64,000 bases of DNA from Bacteroidota bacterium (GTDB lineage: Bacteria > Bacteroidota > Bacteroidia > Flavobacteriales > Flavobacteriaceae), in the NCBI GenBank assembly GCA_018335575.1, contig JAGXRT010000032.1, positions 1 to 64,000 on the forward strand. The letters run 5' to 3'. Of the stretch, positions 1 through 10,065 are shown piece after piece. Numbering within the stretch: the stretch's first letter is position 1; the number at the start of each line of letters is the position of its first letter. The notes beneath the pieces were generated by a model. It made no database searches. It was not told the DNA's origin and saw only the letters and a list, made by a program, of their open reading frames with translations. The position numbers were made by a program, and so were the translations under genes.

Positions 1-162
1 AAAAAGGATAATTAAAGATTTTTTAGCTAAAACCCACAGCTTTTAAAATTATAAAATTGTATTTATAATAAATATTTAACATAATTTCTTGGTATAATTT
101 TAAATAAAATTCAATTTTTAACTAAGATAATTTGAAGAAGGTTAAAAAGCGATAAAAAAATG

Positions 163-170
163 TATTTTAG
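163..170 (+). promoter_or_regulatory. candidate -7 promoter element of first susCD operon
   Basis: TATTTTAG followed by CA resembles the Bacteroidetes -7 consensus TAnnTTTG with one mismatch. The same TAnnTTAGCA form occurs upstream of eno and tryptophanase in this window. No well-spaced -33 TTG is visible, so this is tentative. It would leave a leader of about 85-90 nt before the susC start. Confidence 0.3.
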
Positions 171-262
171 CACGAATTTACTTGTGTTCACGTTAGTTAT
201 TCAAGGTGAAAAAAGTAAAAACAATTAACTAATTAAATAAATTATTAACTAAATTTTTATCT

Positions 263-3200
263 ATGAGAAAATTTACTTTTTGGCTTTCTGCATTGATGTT
301 GGTTTTCGGAATCAACCTAGCAACGGCCCAAACAAAAGTAATTTCCGGAAAAGTGACCGACGCAAGCGGGCCACTACCGGGAGTAAGTGTGGTAATTAAA
401 GGAACCACCAAAGGGACTCAAACAGATTTTGACGGTAAGTATTCCTTAACTGCCAATGTTGGAGATGTACTCCAGTTTACATTTGTAGGAATGGAAACAG
501 CCTCCAGAACTGTAGGAGCAGCCAATGTAATTGACCTAAAAATGGCTGAAGGTGCACTGGCATTGGAAGAGGTTGTTGTAACAGCTTTAGGTGTTGTTAA
601 GAAAAAAGACGCCGATTTAAGTTCCTCTACTACAGTTGACACCAAATCACTTCAAAAATCTGGTGAATCTGGTGTTATTCAAGCTTTAGCTGGAAAAACT
701 TCTGGACTTAGAATTACTAAAACTACTGGTGATCCTGGTTCTGGAGCTTATATGCAAATTCGTGGTCAGAATACCATTTTAGGAGATGCTTCGCCTTTAA
801 TTATTTTAGATGGGGTGCCGATTGCAAACTCTAATATTGGTAGTGGTACAGCTGGTGTTATCCAACAATCACGTTTAAATGATTTAAGCTCGGATGATAT
901 TGAAAACGTAACTGTATTAAAAGGAGCGGCTGCTGCTGCTGTTTGGGGTACGGGTGCTGCAAATGGTGTAATTATCATCAATACTAAAGCTGGAAAAATT
1001 GGTGCTAAAAAAATGAGCATTGAGGTTAGAAATTCAATTGCTATTGATAAAATTAATGTTGAGTTTGAAAAGCAACAAGTGTTTGGTCAAGGATTGAACG
1101 GCGTTTGGCAAGCAAATGGCTTACGCTCTTTTGGAGATAAAGTATCATTACGTAGCGGAGCTCCTGATGCTGTAACTGTTGGTAATTTAAGATTTGAATC
1201 GTACCAAACTGGTAAGATTTACTACCCTATAACTGCTAAAAACGATAAAACTAATTACAATAAGGTAAACAGAGATCAGGTTTTTGGTGATGGATTCACA
1301 TGGGATAAATCAGTAAGCATTAATTATGGTGCTGAGAATTCAAGTACATTCTTAAGTTTCTCTGACTGGGATCAAAAGGGTATAATCAACGCTGGTTCTA
1401 ATTACAGAAGACAAACACTCAGAGCAAATCAAACTACTAAATTGACGGATGATTTAACAGTTAAATTTAATACTTCGTATGCTAAAGTTAAATCTGATCG
1501 TATCCAAACTGGATCTAACGTTGAAGGTTTGTACTTAAGTTATTTAAGAAATCCACTAGATTTTGACAATACCGATTACAAAGGAGTACATTATAATGCT
1601 TCTGGCACTCCAACAAGAGATACACAAAGAGCATACAGAAACTATTTAGGAATTCCTTTAACCAGTGTATTTAACAATCCAGGTTGGACTTTAAATGAAC
1701 AAGATAATCCAAATAAAGTAGAGCGTTTTACTATTGCTCCAGAATTTAATTGGAATATTAGAGAGAATATGAAATTAACTGCGCGTTATGGGTTAGATTA
1801 CTATACAGACCATAGAGAGACTTACTTCCCTGTTCATTCAGGAGGTGGTAACATCAACGGATTCTACGGTCAGGATGATATTCAGGAAAAAACTCAAAAC
1901 TTCAACGTGTTTTTACAAACCAATTATGATTTAACAGATGCTGTTAAATTAAATTGGATTTTAGGAGCTACTCTTGATAGAAAAGAATATGCAAGAATTT
2001 CTGGTACGTCTTCTACCTTTGTAAATCCTTTTGTGGGAGATTTAAGAATTTTCTCTAACTCAACAGCAGCTAACACCAATGCTACTAGTTATAAGGAAGA
2101 GTCTAGAAAATCTGGAGGTTATGTAGTGTTAAATGCAGACATATACGATCAGTTATTATTAGAGTTAACAGGAAGATATGAAAGACCATCTTCATTAGAG
2201 GCTAATACGTTTTATCCAAGTGCATCCTTAGGATGGTTATTCTCTAAAAATTTTGAAAGCGATTTCTTAAGTTTTGGAAAATTCCGTGCAACCTATGGTG
2301 AAATTGGTATTGAACCAGCTGTTTATTCAACAAGTACTACATATGCTGCTACTAACATCGCATCTTCTTGGGGCGATGTGTTAAATGCATCAGTGTATGG
2401 AAATCCTTTTGCCCGTTCCTTAACGTTAGGAAATCCTTTATTAAAAGAAGAGCGTGTAAAAGAATTTGAAATCGGAACTGATTTACGATTTTTACAAAAC
2501 AAAGTAACCTTAGGGTTAACGTATTATGACAGAACTACTGAAGATGCTATCTTAAATTTAGATGTAGCTCCATCAACAGGTTTTGGTGGCACATTAGCAA
2601 ATGCGGCAGAAATAACCAACAAAGGTATTGAGATTGATTTAGGATTAAAATTAATTTCAAAAGGAGATTTTAACTGGAATATGAACATGAGCTACTCTCA
2701 AAACAAAAACATGGTAGAGAGCTTAAGCGGTGTTCAGTCAGTATTTTTAGCCGGATTTACAGGAGTTTCCTCAAGAGTAGTTGAAGGACAACCTATGGGT
2801 GCTCTTTGGGGTGTAGCATGGAATAGAGACGCAACTGGTAAATTAATTTTAGATGCAAATGGCTTCCCAACTGCAGCGCCAGCTGAATCTGTTCTTGGTG
2901 ATCCAAATCCAGATTGGATGGGTGGTTTAGGAACTACTATTTCATACAAAGGACTTACCTTATCAGCGCAATTAGAAACTTCTCAAGGAAATGATATGTG
3001 GTCTGGAACTAAAGGGGCGATGATTAACTACGGTACTTGGAAATCTACAGGAGATGAATCAGTTGCGCCGTCAGATATTAAAACATCTGCTGGTGTAGTA
3101 ATTCCTGCTGGAACAACCTTTAGAGGTCACGTTCAAGATTTTGGTGCTGGCCCAGTAGCATTAACACAAACCTGGTGGATGGGAACCGGAGGAGGTTTCG

Positions 3201-3472
3201 GTCCAGTAGGAGAACAATTTGTTGAAGATGCATCTTGGACAAGAATTAGAGAAATTTCATTAGCATATACGTTGCCTGTTAAATACCTTAAATCAACTGG
3301 TTTAACAAGTGTAGAAGTAAGTGCTTCCGGTAGAAACTTAGCTTTGTGGACAGATGTTGAAGGATATGATCCTGACTCTAATTTAACTGGTCCTTCTAAA
3401 GGACGTGGTTTAGATTATTTTGGTAATCCTAGTACAAAATCATATTTATTTACCTTAAAACTAGGATTTTAA
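263..3472 (+). CDS. SusC/RagA-family TonB-linked outer-membrane receptor
   Basis: A large TonB-dependent transporter that would import an oligomeric nutrient (glycan or peptide) across the outer membrane with its SusD partner. Residues 1-22 form a signal peptide ending TATAQ-like (NLATAQ). Residues about 25-110 are a carboxypeptidase-D regulatory-like domain (ISGKVTDASGPLPGVSVVIKGTTKGT). Then come the plug (about 120-235, with the typical ILDGVPI and AAAVWGTGAANGVIIINTK segments) and a beta-barrel to the C-terminal LKLGF. Its length of 1069 aa is usual for the family. It lies 20 nt upstream of a SusD-like gene, forming a two-gene operon. The 5' end is nearly identical to the second SusC at 5143. 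The substrate cannot be read from the sequence, and no glycoside hydrolase or peptidase is adjacent. Confidence 0.95.
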   Translation: MRKFTFWLSALMLVFGINLATAQTKVISGKVTDASGPLPGVSVVIKGTTKGTQTDFDGKYSLTANVGDVLQFTFVGMETASRTVGAANVIDLKMAEGALALEEVVVTALGVVKKKDADLSSSTTVDTKSLQKSGESGVIQALAGKTSGLRITKTTGDPGSGAYMQIRGQNTILGDASPLIILDGVPIANSNIGSGTAGVIQQSRLNDLSSDDIENVTVLKGAAAAAVWGTGAANGVIIINTKAGKIGAKKMSIEVRNSIAIDKINVEFEKQQVFGQGLNGVWQANGLRSFGDKVSLRSGAPDAVTVGNLRFESYQTGKIYYPITAKNDKTNYNKVNRDQVFGDGFTWDKSVSINYGAENSSTFLSFSDWDQKGIINAGSNYRRQTLRANQTTKLTDDLTVKFNTSYAKVKSDRIQTGSNVEGLYLSYLRNPLDFDNTDYKGVHYNASGTPTRDTQRAYRNYLGIPLTSVFNNPGWTLNEQDNPNKVERFTIAPEFNWNIRENMKLTARYGLDYYTDHRETYFPVHSGGGNINGFYGQDDIQEKTQNFNVFLQTNYDLTDAVKLNWILGATLDRKEYARISGTSSTFVNPFVGDLRIFSNSTAANTNATSYKEESRKSGGYVVLNADIYDQLLLELTGRYERPSSLEANTFYPSASLGWLFSKNFESDFLSFGKFRATYGEIGIEPAVYSTSTTYAATNIASSWGDVLNASVYGNPFARSLTLGNPLLKEERVKEFEIGTDLRFLQNKVTLGLTYYDRTTEDAILNLDVAPSTGFGGTLANAAEITNKGIEIDLGLKLISKGDFNWNMNMSYSQNKNMVESLSGVQSVFLAGFTGVSSRVVEGQPMGALWGVAWNRDATGKLILDANGFPTAAPAESVLGDPNPDWMGGLGTTISYKGLTLSAQLETSQGNDMWSGTKGAMINYGTWKSTGDESVAPSDIKTSAGVVIPAGTTFRGHVQDFGAGPVALTQTWWMGTGGGFGPVGEQFVEDASWTRIREISLAYTLPVKYLKSTGLTSVEVSASGRNLALWTDVEGYDPDSNLTGPSKGRGLDYFGNPSTKSYLFTLKLGF

Positions 3473-3492
3473 TAACTTAAAACATTATAGTC

Positions 3493-4803
3493 ATGAAAAA
3501 TACAATAAAACTATTATTTTTCCTTCTATTAACTATAAGCTTTGTTGCTTGTAGTGACTTTACAGACGGAATAAATGAAAACCCAAATAACTTTACTTCT
3601 GCACCTGGAAGTATGTTAATTGGTCAAGCTAATATGGAAGTAGTTAAACTATTTTCATCACAGGCAGGTAGAACATCATCTATTTTCACCGATCAATTAT
3701 CAGGTATTGATAGACAGTATACTTCGTTAAACACTTATGTTACTACTGCTGGTGATTATGATGATGATTGGACTGATTTATATGCTTCAGGTTATGGTCA
3801 GGCCAAATTAGCAGAACAAGATGCAGTTAAAACTGGTAATAAAGTGCTAGAAGGTGTAGCGCAAATTGTACAAGGTATGTTAATTGCAGAAGCTGCTAGT
3901 TTATGGGGTAATGTTCCATTCATTGAGGCTGGAGATTATGTAAAGTACCCAAATCCAATGTACGACGGTCAAAAAGCTGTTCTAGATGGTGCTCAAGCAT
4001 TATTTACTAAAGGAATTGCAAATGTTGGAACTGCAACTGTAGCTAGCCTTTTTGGAGCTCCTGTTTATAGAAGCAATAGCGCTACTTGGGCTAAGGTTGG
4101 TAACTCTTTAAAAGCACGTTATTATTTAGTAGCTAAAGATTATCCTAATGCTTTGGCTTTTGCAAAATTAGGTATATCTAGTAGAACGGAAGACTTATTA
4201 TCCAATCACACGAGTACAGTAGGTCAAAAGAATATGTATTTTCAGTTTTTAGCTGAGTTAAGATCAGGAATGTTAAGTGGTCAGAATTCTCATTTATATA
4301 AGTTAGTTTCTGGAACAACACCAAGATTATTGGCAACACCAGGAGATGCTCAAAGAAGAGCGATTTATTTTACTGGTACCGAGCCAAGAACTAGTTCTGG
4401 AGGAATTTTTGCAGTAGATGCTTCTTTCCCGATTATCTCATTTGTTGAAACTAAATTAATTGAAGCAGAAGCAGCTTACAGAACCGGTGGTGATGGGCTT
4501 ACTCCATTTAATGCTGTTCGTACTGAATTAGCTTCAGTTTACGGTGGAAGTTTCCCAGCTTCTACAGCTACAGGAAATGCCTTATTGTTACAGATTTTAG
4601 AAGAAAAATACATTTCTCTTTTAGGACAAACTCAGGTGTTCCACGATGTGAGAAGAACCAATAACGCTATTGGCGTGCCAATTAAGGGTGTTGGAGCTAC
4701 AAAAATACCACAACGATTTTTGTATCCACAAGTTGAAATTAATGCTAACAAAAATTTCCCTGGTTTGGTTGATTTATTTGAGCCAACACCGGTTAATAAA
4801 TAA
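3493..4803 (+). CDS. SusD/RagB-like nutrient-binding outer-membrane lipoprotein (SusD-like_2 type)
   Basis: Surface lipoprotein that caps the adjacent SusC channel and captures substrate. The N-terminus is a lipoprotein signal with the cysteine in FVACSDF. It is followed by the NENPNNFTSAP segment typical of the SusD-like_2 branch and by alpha-helical TPR-like stretches. The C-terminal EEKYISLLGQTQVFHDVRRTNN corresponds to the usual late SusD motif region. At 436 aa it is shorter than canonical SusD, as expected of this branch. It is co-directional with susC (20 nt gap) and is followed directly by an intrinsic terminator. The substrate is unknown. Confidence 0.92.
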   Translation: MKNTIKLLFFLLLTISFVACSDFTDGINENPNNFTSAPGSMLIGQANMEVVKLFSSQAGRTSSIFTDQLSGIDRQYTSLNTYVTTAGDYDDDWTDLYASGYGQAKLAEQDAVKTGNKVLEGVAQIVQGMLIAEAASLWGNVPFIEAGDYVKYPNPMYDGQKAVLDGAQALFTKGIANVGTATVASLFGAPVYRSNSATWAKVGNSLKARYYLVAKDYPNALAFAKLGISSRTEDLLSNHTSTVGQKNMYFQFLAELRSGMLSGQNSHLYKLVSGTTPRLLATPGDAQRRAIYFTGTEPRTSSGGIFAVDASFPIISFVETKLIEAEAAYRTGGDGLTPFNAVRTELASVYGGSFPASTATGNALLLQILEEKYISLLGQTQVFHDVRRTNNAIGVPIKGVGATKIPQRFLYPQVEINANKNFPGLVDLFEPTPVNK

Positions 4804-4821
4804 TTGAATTAATTAGATTGT

Positions 4822-4850
4822 AAAAAGCGTTCTTCGGAACGCTTTTTTTT
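4822..4850 (+). terminator. intrinsic terminator of first susCD operon (UUCG tetraloop)
   Basis: GCGTTC-TTCG-GAACGC stem-loop flanked by an A-run and an eight-T run, 20 nt after the susD stop. The C(UUCG)G tetraloop is exceptionally stable. An identical hairpin ends the second susCD operon at 9907. Confidence 0.93.
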
Positions 4851-5142
4851 AACAAAAAATTAAACAAAAATTAACATATTTAAGTTATTCAATAAAAGCT
4901 TCTAAAACATGAGAAAAATATAATTAAAACTTTAAAAAAGTACATTAAAAGCAAAAAAATAACCATTATACTGTTTGTACTTATAATTTAGAAGCTGTTT
5001 TACAGCACTACTGCGGCGCCCTCTTTGTTAAATTGTTTTTTGAATGAAATTAAACAATATATTCGCGAATTATACAGAATTATCATTCAGGTAACTACTG
5101 TATAAAAATCAATAAATCAAATTATTAACTTAAATTTTATCT
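4851..5142. other. intergenic leader between susCD operons 1 and 2
   Basis: About 290 nt without a supportable gene. It holds a small inverted repeat GCTGTTTTACAGC near 4993 and presumably the promoter of the second operon. TATATTCG at 5058 is only a near match to the -7 element. The last 25 nt before the ATG (AAATTATTAACTTAAATTTT) nearly match the equivalent stretch before the first susC. Confidence 0.5.
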
Positions 5143-8100
5143 ATGAGAAAATTTACTTTTTGGCTAACGGCTTTATTTTTAGTTTTCGGACTAAACCTAG
5201 CTACTGCCCAAACAAAAGTAATTTCTGGTAAAGTGTCCGATAATTCGGGTGCATTGCCAGGAGTAAGTGTGGTAATTAAAGGAACCACCAAAGGAACTCA
5301 GACTGATTTTGATGGTAAGTATTCCATCCAGGCAAATGTAGGAGACGTGCTCCAATTTACATTTGTGGGTATGGAAACTGCTACTGCTACAGTAGGAGCT
5401 ACCAATGTTATTAATGTTACTTTAAAAGAAAGTGCATTGGCATTGGAAGAAGTTATTGTTGTGGCTTATGGTACTGCTAAAAAAGCAGATTTTACTGGTT
5501 CGGCTACAAAAATTTCTTCTGAAACAATGGGAACAAAACCTGTGACCAATTTATCACGCGTTATTGAAGGTAATTCTGCCGGTGTTATTGTAACCTCAGG
5601 TAGTGGTCAGCCAGGTGCCGGTCAGGATATCCGTATCCGTGGATTTGGTTCAGTTAATGCTTCAAGTGCTCCGTTATACGTAGTAGACGGTGCGCCATTT
5701 TATGGTGAAATATCTACCATCAATATGGGGGATGTGGAGAATGTTACCATTTTAAAAGATGCTGCCTCTACTGCTTTATACGGTAACAGAGCTGCCAATG
5801 GGGTAATTATGATTACCACTAAAAAGGGTAAGAAAGGATTTTCTCAAACATCCTTAAGTATCAACCGCGGTATTTCAAATCCGGGTATCAAAGAATATGA
5901 AAGAGTAAATGCGTATGAATACTATCCGTTAGCTTGGGAATCCTACCGTAATAGTTTGTATTTTAGAACTTCAGCCCCACTATTTACCATCGATAATGCC
6001 AACGGTATTGCCAGTGGCACGTATCCTCGTAATTCAAGTGGATTGCAAATTTATCCGGGTACTTCTACAACCTATTCAGACATTCATCAGTTATTGCAAA
6101 ACAACCCGTTTGATAAATCAGGGTTGAATTTAATTGGTACGGATGGTGTGCTGAATCCTGCAGCTAAATTAATGTATCCGGAAGATATGGATTGGCAAGG
6201 AGCATTATACCGTACGGGTCAGCGTAGTAATTACGATTTAGTATACCAAGGAGGTGCCGATAAAACTGATTATTATGTGTCGTTAGGATACTTAAATGAA
6301 GAAGGATATGCTGTTCAGTCTGATTACCAACGGTATACAGGTCGTATTAATGTAAATAATCAAGCAACCGAATGGTTTAAAACCGGTTTAAATTTAGGAG
6401 GTACCATCACCAAATCATTACAAGCAGAAAGCGGCGGAACAGCCTTTGTTAACCCATTCTTCACTGCTCGATTAATGGGTCCTATTTATCCGTTACACAA
6501 ACACGATCCGATTACCGGTTTGGTACAATACGATGCCGATGGTAAAAAAGTGATGGAAACTTCCCGTCCTATTCAAAACGGTAGACATTCTTATTATGAA
6601 ACCATCTTAAATGATCGTATTGCCAGAACCAATACTATTTTTGGTAAAACGTATTTTGAATTTAAATTCTTAAACGATTTTAAATTTACTACCAATGTAA
6701 GTGTTGATTCAAGAAATTACAATTTTGAACGTTACGACAACCGTTTTGTTGGGGATGGTAATCCTGCCGGTCGCGGAGGAAGAACTAACACCCTAACTAA
6801 AACAGTTAACATAAACCAGTTATTAAATTATACCAAGTCATTTGGTAACCATAATGTAAATGCCTTATTAGGTCATGAAAATATGGATTATACCTACCGT
6901 TATTTTTACGGATTCCGTCAGGGATTAATTGTTGATGGACATTCAGAATTAATAAACTTTACTACCACTAATACCTTAACATCCTATGAAGATAAATACC
7001 GCACCGAAGGTTATTTTGGACGTTTAGATTATAACTACAACAGCAAATATTATCTTTCGGGGTCCTATCGTAAAGACGGATCTTCTAAATTTCACGAAGA
7101 GGTACGTTGGGGTGATTTTTGGTCATTAGGAGCTTCATGGAGACTTGATCAGGAAAACTTTATGAAAGATTCTAATTGGTTTAATCAGTTAAAATTAAGA
7201 GGATCGTATGGTGAAGTTGGAAATGATGCTGGTATTGGATTGTATGCCAACCAGGCTTTATATGAATTAGGTAGAAACAATGCCAATGAACCAGGTTTTG
7301 TATTCCAGTCATTACCTAATGATGTATTATCATGGGAAGCAAATAAAAGTTTTGATGTTGCCGTAGAATTCGGTATCAAAAACAGAATTGAGGGATCGGT
7401 AGAGTTTTATCACAGAATATCAGATAATTTATTATTTGATGTGCCACTTCCGTTAACAGCTGGAGTTGGTAGTGTAACTAAAAATGCTGGAACCTTGTTT
7501 AATGAAGGTGTTGAAATTACTTTATCATCGGATATCATCAAAAAAGACAACTTTAAATGGAATCTTAATGTTAATGCTTCTACCATTAAAAATGAATTTA
7601 CCAAATTACCGGGTGATAAAATTAATGATGATGGTACTAAGTATTATGATGAAATTATAACAGGTACAAAAAAATTAAGAACAGGACAATCATTATACGA
7701 TTACTGGTTACGCGATTGGACCGGTGTAGACCCAGCAGATGGACTTTCGTTATACAAATTTGATGAAACCAGAACCCCTGGAGCCAGCGAGCGCACCATT
7801 AATGGCGTGTTAATGACTACCAATCCTAATAATGCACAGTATCATTATGTAGGATCTTCTATACCAGATGTAATGGGAGGTATCACCAATACCTTTAATT
7901 ATAACAACTTTACGTTATCGTTCTTAGTTACCTATCAGTTTGGAGGTTATTCATATGATTCAACCTATGCTAACTTAATGCACGGAGGATCATCAACAGG
8001 TCAAGCTTGGCACCCAGATATTTTCAAACGTTGGCAAAAACCGGGTGATATAACCGATGTGCCGCGTTTAGACTCAGCACAGTCTACCAATATCAGTGCA

Positions 8101-8349
8101 GCATCAGACCGTTGGCTAACAAGTTCTTCATTTGTTAGTTTAAAATCGATGAACTTAACCTATACCTTACCTAAAGATGTGGCTAAAGATTGGGGCTTAG
8201 TAAATGCTAGAATATATATCAGTGGCGAAAATCTTTATTTAGACGCTTCAAGACGTGGATTGGATGTACAACGTAGTTTCGCCGGAACTACCGATTATAC
8301 CTATACACCGTCTCGTATTATATCTACCGGATTAAACTTAACATTCTAA
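5143..8349 (+). CDS. SusC/RagA-family TonB-linked outer-membrane receptor (second copy)
   Basis: TonB-dependent outer-membrane importer of 1068 aa. The signal peptide (MRKFTFWLTALFLVFGLNLATAQ) and the carboxypeptidase-regulatory-like domain (to about residue 85) are almost the same as in the gene at 263. The plug and barrel have clearly diverged (VIVVAYGTAKKADFTGSATKI, LYVVDGAPFYGE, STALYGNRAANGVIMITTKKGK). This suggests a shared or recently homogenised 5' module on receptors of different specificity. It ends in a barrel strand GLNLTF. It pairs with the canonical SusD 12 nt downstream. The substrate is unknown. Confidence 0.95.
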   Translation: MRKFTFWLTALFLVFGLNLATAQTKVISGKVSDNSGALPGVSVVIKGTTKGTQTDFDGKYSIQANVGDVLQFTFVGMETATATVGATNVINVTLKESALALEEVIVVAYGTAKKADFTGSATKISSETMGTKPVTNLSRVIEGNSAGVIVTSGSGQPGAGQDIRIRGFGSVNASSAPLYVVDGAPFYGEISTINMGDVENVTILKDAASTALYGNRAANGVIMITTKKGKKGFSQTSLSINRGISNPGIKEYERVNAYEYYPLAWESYRNSLYFRTSAPLFTIDNANGIASGTYPRNSSGLQIYPGTSTTYSDIHQLLQNNPFDKSGLNLIGTDGVLNPAAKLMYPEDMDWQGALYRTGQRSNYDLVYQGGADKTDYYVSLGYLNEEGYAVQSDYQRYTGRINVNNQATEWFKTGLNLGGTITKSLQAESGGTAFVNPFFTARLMGPIYPLHKHDPITGLVQYDADGKKVMETSRPIQNGRHSYYETILNDRIARTNTIFGKTYFEFKFLNDFKFTTNVSVDSRNYNFERYDNRFVGDGNPAGRGGRTNTLTKTVNINQLLNYTKSFGNHNVNALLGHENMDYTYRYFYGFRQGLIVDGHSELINFTTTNTLTSYEDKYRTEGYFGRLDYNYNSKYYLSGSYRKDGSSKFHEEVRWGDFWSLGASWRLDQENFMKDSNWFNQLKLRGSYGEVGNDAGIGLYANQALYELGRNNANEPGFVFQSLPNDVLSWEANKSFDVAVEFGIKNRIEGSVEFYHRISDNLLFDVPLPLTAGVGSVTKNAGTLFNEGVEITLSSDIIKKDNFKWNLNVNASTIKNEFTKLPGDKINDDGTKYYDEIITGTKKLRTGQSLYDYWLRDWTGVDPADGLSLYKFDETRTPGASERTINGVLMTTNPNNAQYHYVGSSIPDVMGGITNTFNYNNFTLSFLVTYQFGGYSYDSTYANLMHGGSSTGQAWHPDIFKRWQKPGDITDVPRLDSAQSTNISAASDRWLTSSSFVSLKSMNLTYTLPKDVAKDWGLVNARIYISGENLYLDASRRGLDVQRSFAGTTDYTYTPSRIISTGLNLTF

Positions 8350-8361
8350 AATCAGTACGAT

Positions 8362-9882
8362 ATGAAAAATATAGTTAAAAAAATAGGAATTTTATTAATG
8401 GTAGTGTCATTAGCTTCATGTAGTGACGATTACCTGGATACACTGCCTACAGATGCTGTAGGTGCAGATGATGCCATTGCAACCACTAAAAATGCCTGGG
8501 CATCCTTAAACGGAATTCACCGTTTGTTGTACTCTCAGCATAGAAGTACACAAGCCGAAGGTGGATTGGGAGGTATCTTTTTACTTTCGGATCATTTAGG
8601 AGAGGATATTGCTTATCCTAGTACTTCTAACAACACCTCATGGTTTGGAGGGACTCATAAATGGGTTGATCATAGAAATGAAAACAGTTCTATGGCTTCG
8701 TATCCGTATTATTTTTTCTATAGAATTATAAATGATGCTAATTTAATTATCAATAAGATTGACAATGCATCTGGAGATCCTACAGAAAAAAATAGAATTA
8801 AAGGTCAAGCTCTGGCTTATAGAGGTTGGGCACACTTTAACCTTGTACAATTTTACGGAAAACGTTATGTTGCAGGAACTACAAACAATCAACTAGGAGT
8901 TCCTATAATGTTGGCTTCTTCTGAAGAAGGAATGGCCCGCAATACCGTTGAAGAAGTGTATACCCAAATCAACAAAGATTTAAACGATGCGGCTACTTTA
9001 TTAACAGGGTACAACCGTGCCAATAAATCACACCTTAATTTGAATGTGGTGAATGGTTTAAGAGCGCGTGTTGCCTTAACACAAGGTAAGTGGGTAGATG
9101 CAGCTACGCATGCTGCAAGTGCAAGAACAGGCACTGGAATTGCTTTAATGTCTACTACCCAGTTTTTACAAGGATTTAATGATATTAGTAACCCAGAGTG
9201 GATATGGGGAAGCAATGTGCTTTCAGATCAAACCATGTTCTTTTATTCGTTCCATGCCTATATTTCAAGAAACTTTAGTTCTTCACACATTAGAACGCAT
9301 CCGAAGTCAGTATATTCCGATTTGTATACGAAGTTTCCTTCAACCGATGTAAGAAGAACTGTAGTAGCAACTACCAACTCTACTGCGGATAATTACCCAT
9401 CATATATGTCATTTGCTAGCGGTGTAACCTATAACCGTTTTGCTGCAGCGAGTAACAAATTCTGGGTTAAAGATCCTTCTAGCTCTGTAGCTGATATCGT
9501 TAATATGAGAGCGGCTGAGATGTTTTTAATAGAAGCAGAAGCAAGAGCCCGTAATGGTGAAGATGTGTTAGCTCAAAACGCCTTACACAGTTTAAATTTG
9601 ATGAGAAGAACGGATGTTCCTGTTAAATCAGTAAACACTGGTCAAGCCTTAATTGATGAAATTATGTTGCACAGACGTATGGAGTTATGGGGAGAAGGGT
9701 TTAGATACTTCGATTTAAAACGTACCAATGCTCCATTGAAACGAGATCATACCGGTACAAACCACAACAATACGCAAGTTGGCGGTATATTTAATGTACC
9801 TGCAGGAGATATAACTTGGGAGTTTATGATTCCACGTGCAGAGTTAAATGCCAACCCTAAAATGGTACAAAACCCTAGCTAA
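8362..9882 (+). CDS. SusD/RagB-family nutrient uptake outer-membrane lipoprotein
   Basis: Substrate-binding lipoprotein partner of the SusC at 5143. The lipobox cysteine is in SLASCSDDYLDTLPTDAV, the typical canonical SusD start. The RIKGQALAYRGWAHFNLVQFYGK stretch is the classic SusD TPR-helix motif. EIMLHRRMELWGEGFRYFDLKR near residue 435 is the conserved C-terminal signature, and the protein ends IPRAELNANPKMVQNPS as most family members do. The 506 aa length is normal. It belongs to a different SusD branch from the 436 aa protein of operon 1, so the two systems are not simple duplicates. An intrinsic terminator follows. Confidence 0.95.
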   Translation: MKNIVKKIGILLMVVSLASCSDDYLDTLPTDAVGADDAIATTKNAWASLNGIHRLLYSQHRSTQAEGGLGGIFLLSDHLGEDIAYPSTSNNTSWFGGTHKWVDHRNENSSMASYPYYFFYRIINDANLIINKIDNASGDPTEKNRIKGQALAYRGWAHFNLVQFYGKRYVAGTTNNQLGVPIMLASSEEGMARNTVEEVYTQINKDLNDAATLLTGYNRANKSHLNLNVVNGLRARVALTQGKWVDAATHAASARTGTGIALMSTTQFLQGFNDISNPEWIWGSNVLSDQTMFFYSFHAYISRNFSSSHIRTHPKSVYSDLYTKFPSTDVRRTVVATTNSTADNYPSYMSFASGVTYNRFAAASNKFWVKDPSSSVADIVNMRAAEMFLIEAEARARNGEDVLAQNALHSLNLMRRTDVPVKSVNTGQALIDEIMLHRRMELWGEGFRYFDLKRTNAPLKRDHTGTNHNNTQVGGIFNVPAGDITWEFMIPRAELNANPKMVQNPS

Positions 9883-9902
9883 TTATTATAAAGCTATATA
9901 TT

Positions 9903-9929
9903 AAAAGCGTTCTTCGGAACGCTTTTTTT
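9903..9929 (+). terminator. intrinsic terminator of second susCD operon (UUCG tetraloop)
   Basis: GCGTTC-TTCG-GAACGC hairpin (arms 9907-9912 and 9917-9922) with a seven-T tail. The stem and loop are identical to the terminator at 4827. Confidence 0.93.
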
Positions 9930-10065
9930 ATATCCTAAATTTAGATTTATGTAGGAATGTCTGATTATAAAAATCTTTTTTGGTTTTGTTGGCGCTGTCT
10001 TCAGCAGGATTGAGGTAGCTGTTGTGGTTAAAATAGGAAAGCGAACATGAAGTTTTATAAAAAAG

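Noticed and set aside
4851-5142. Small RNA or insertion-element remnant between the susCD operons
   Set aside because: Only one short inverted repeat is visible; there is no terminal repeat, target duplication or T-run supporting an RNA gene.
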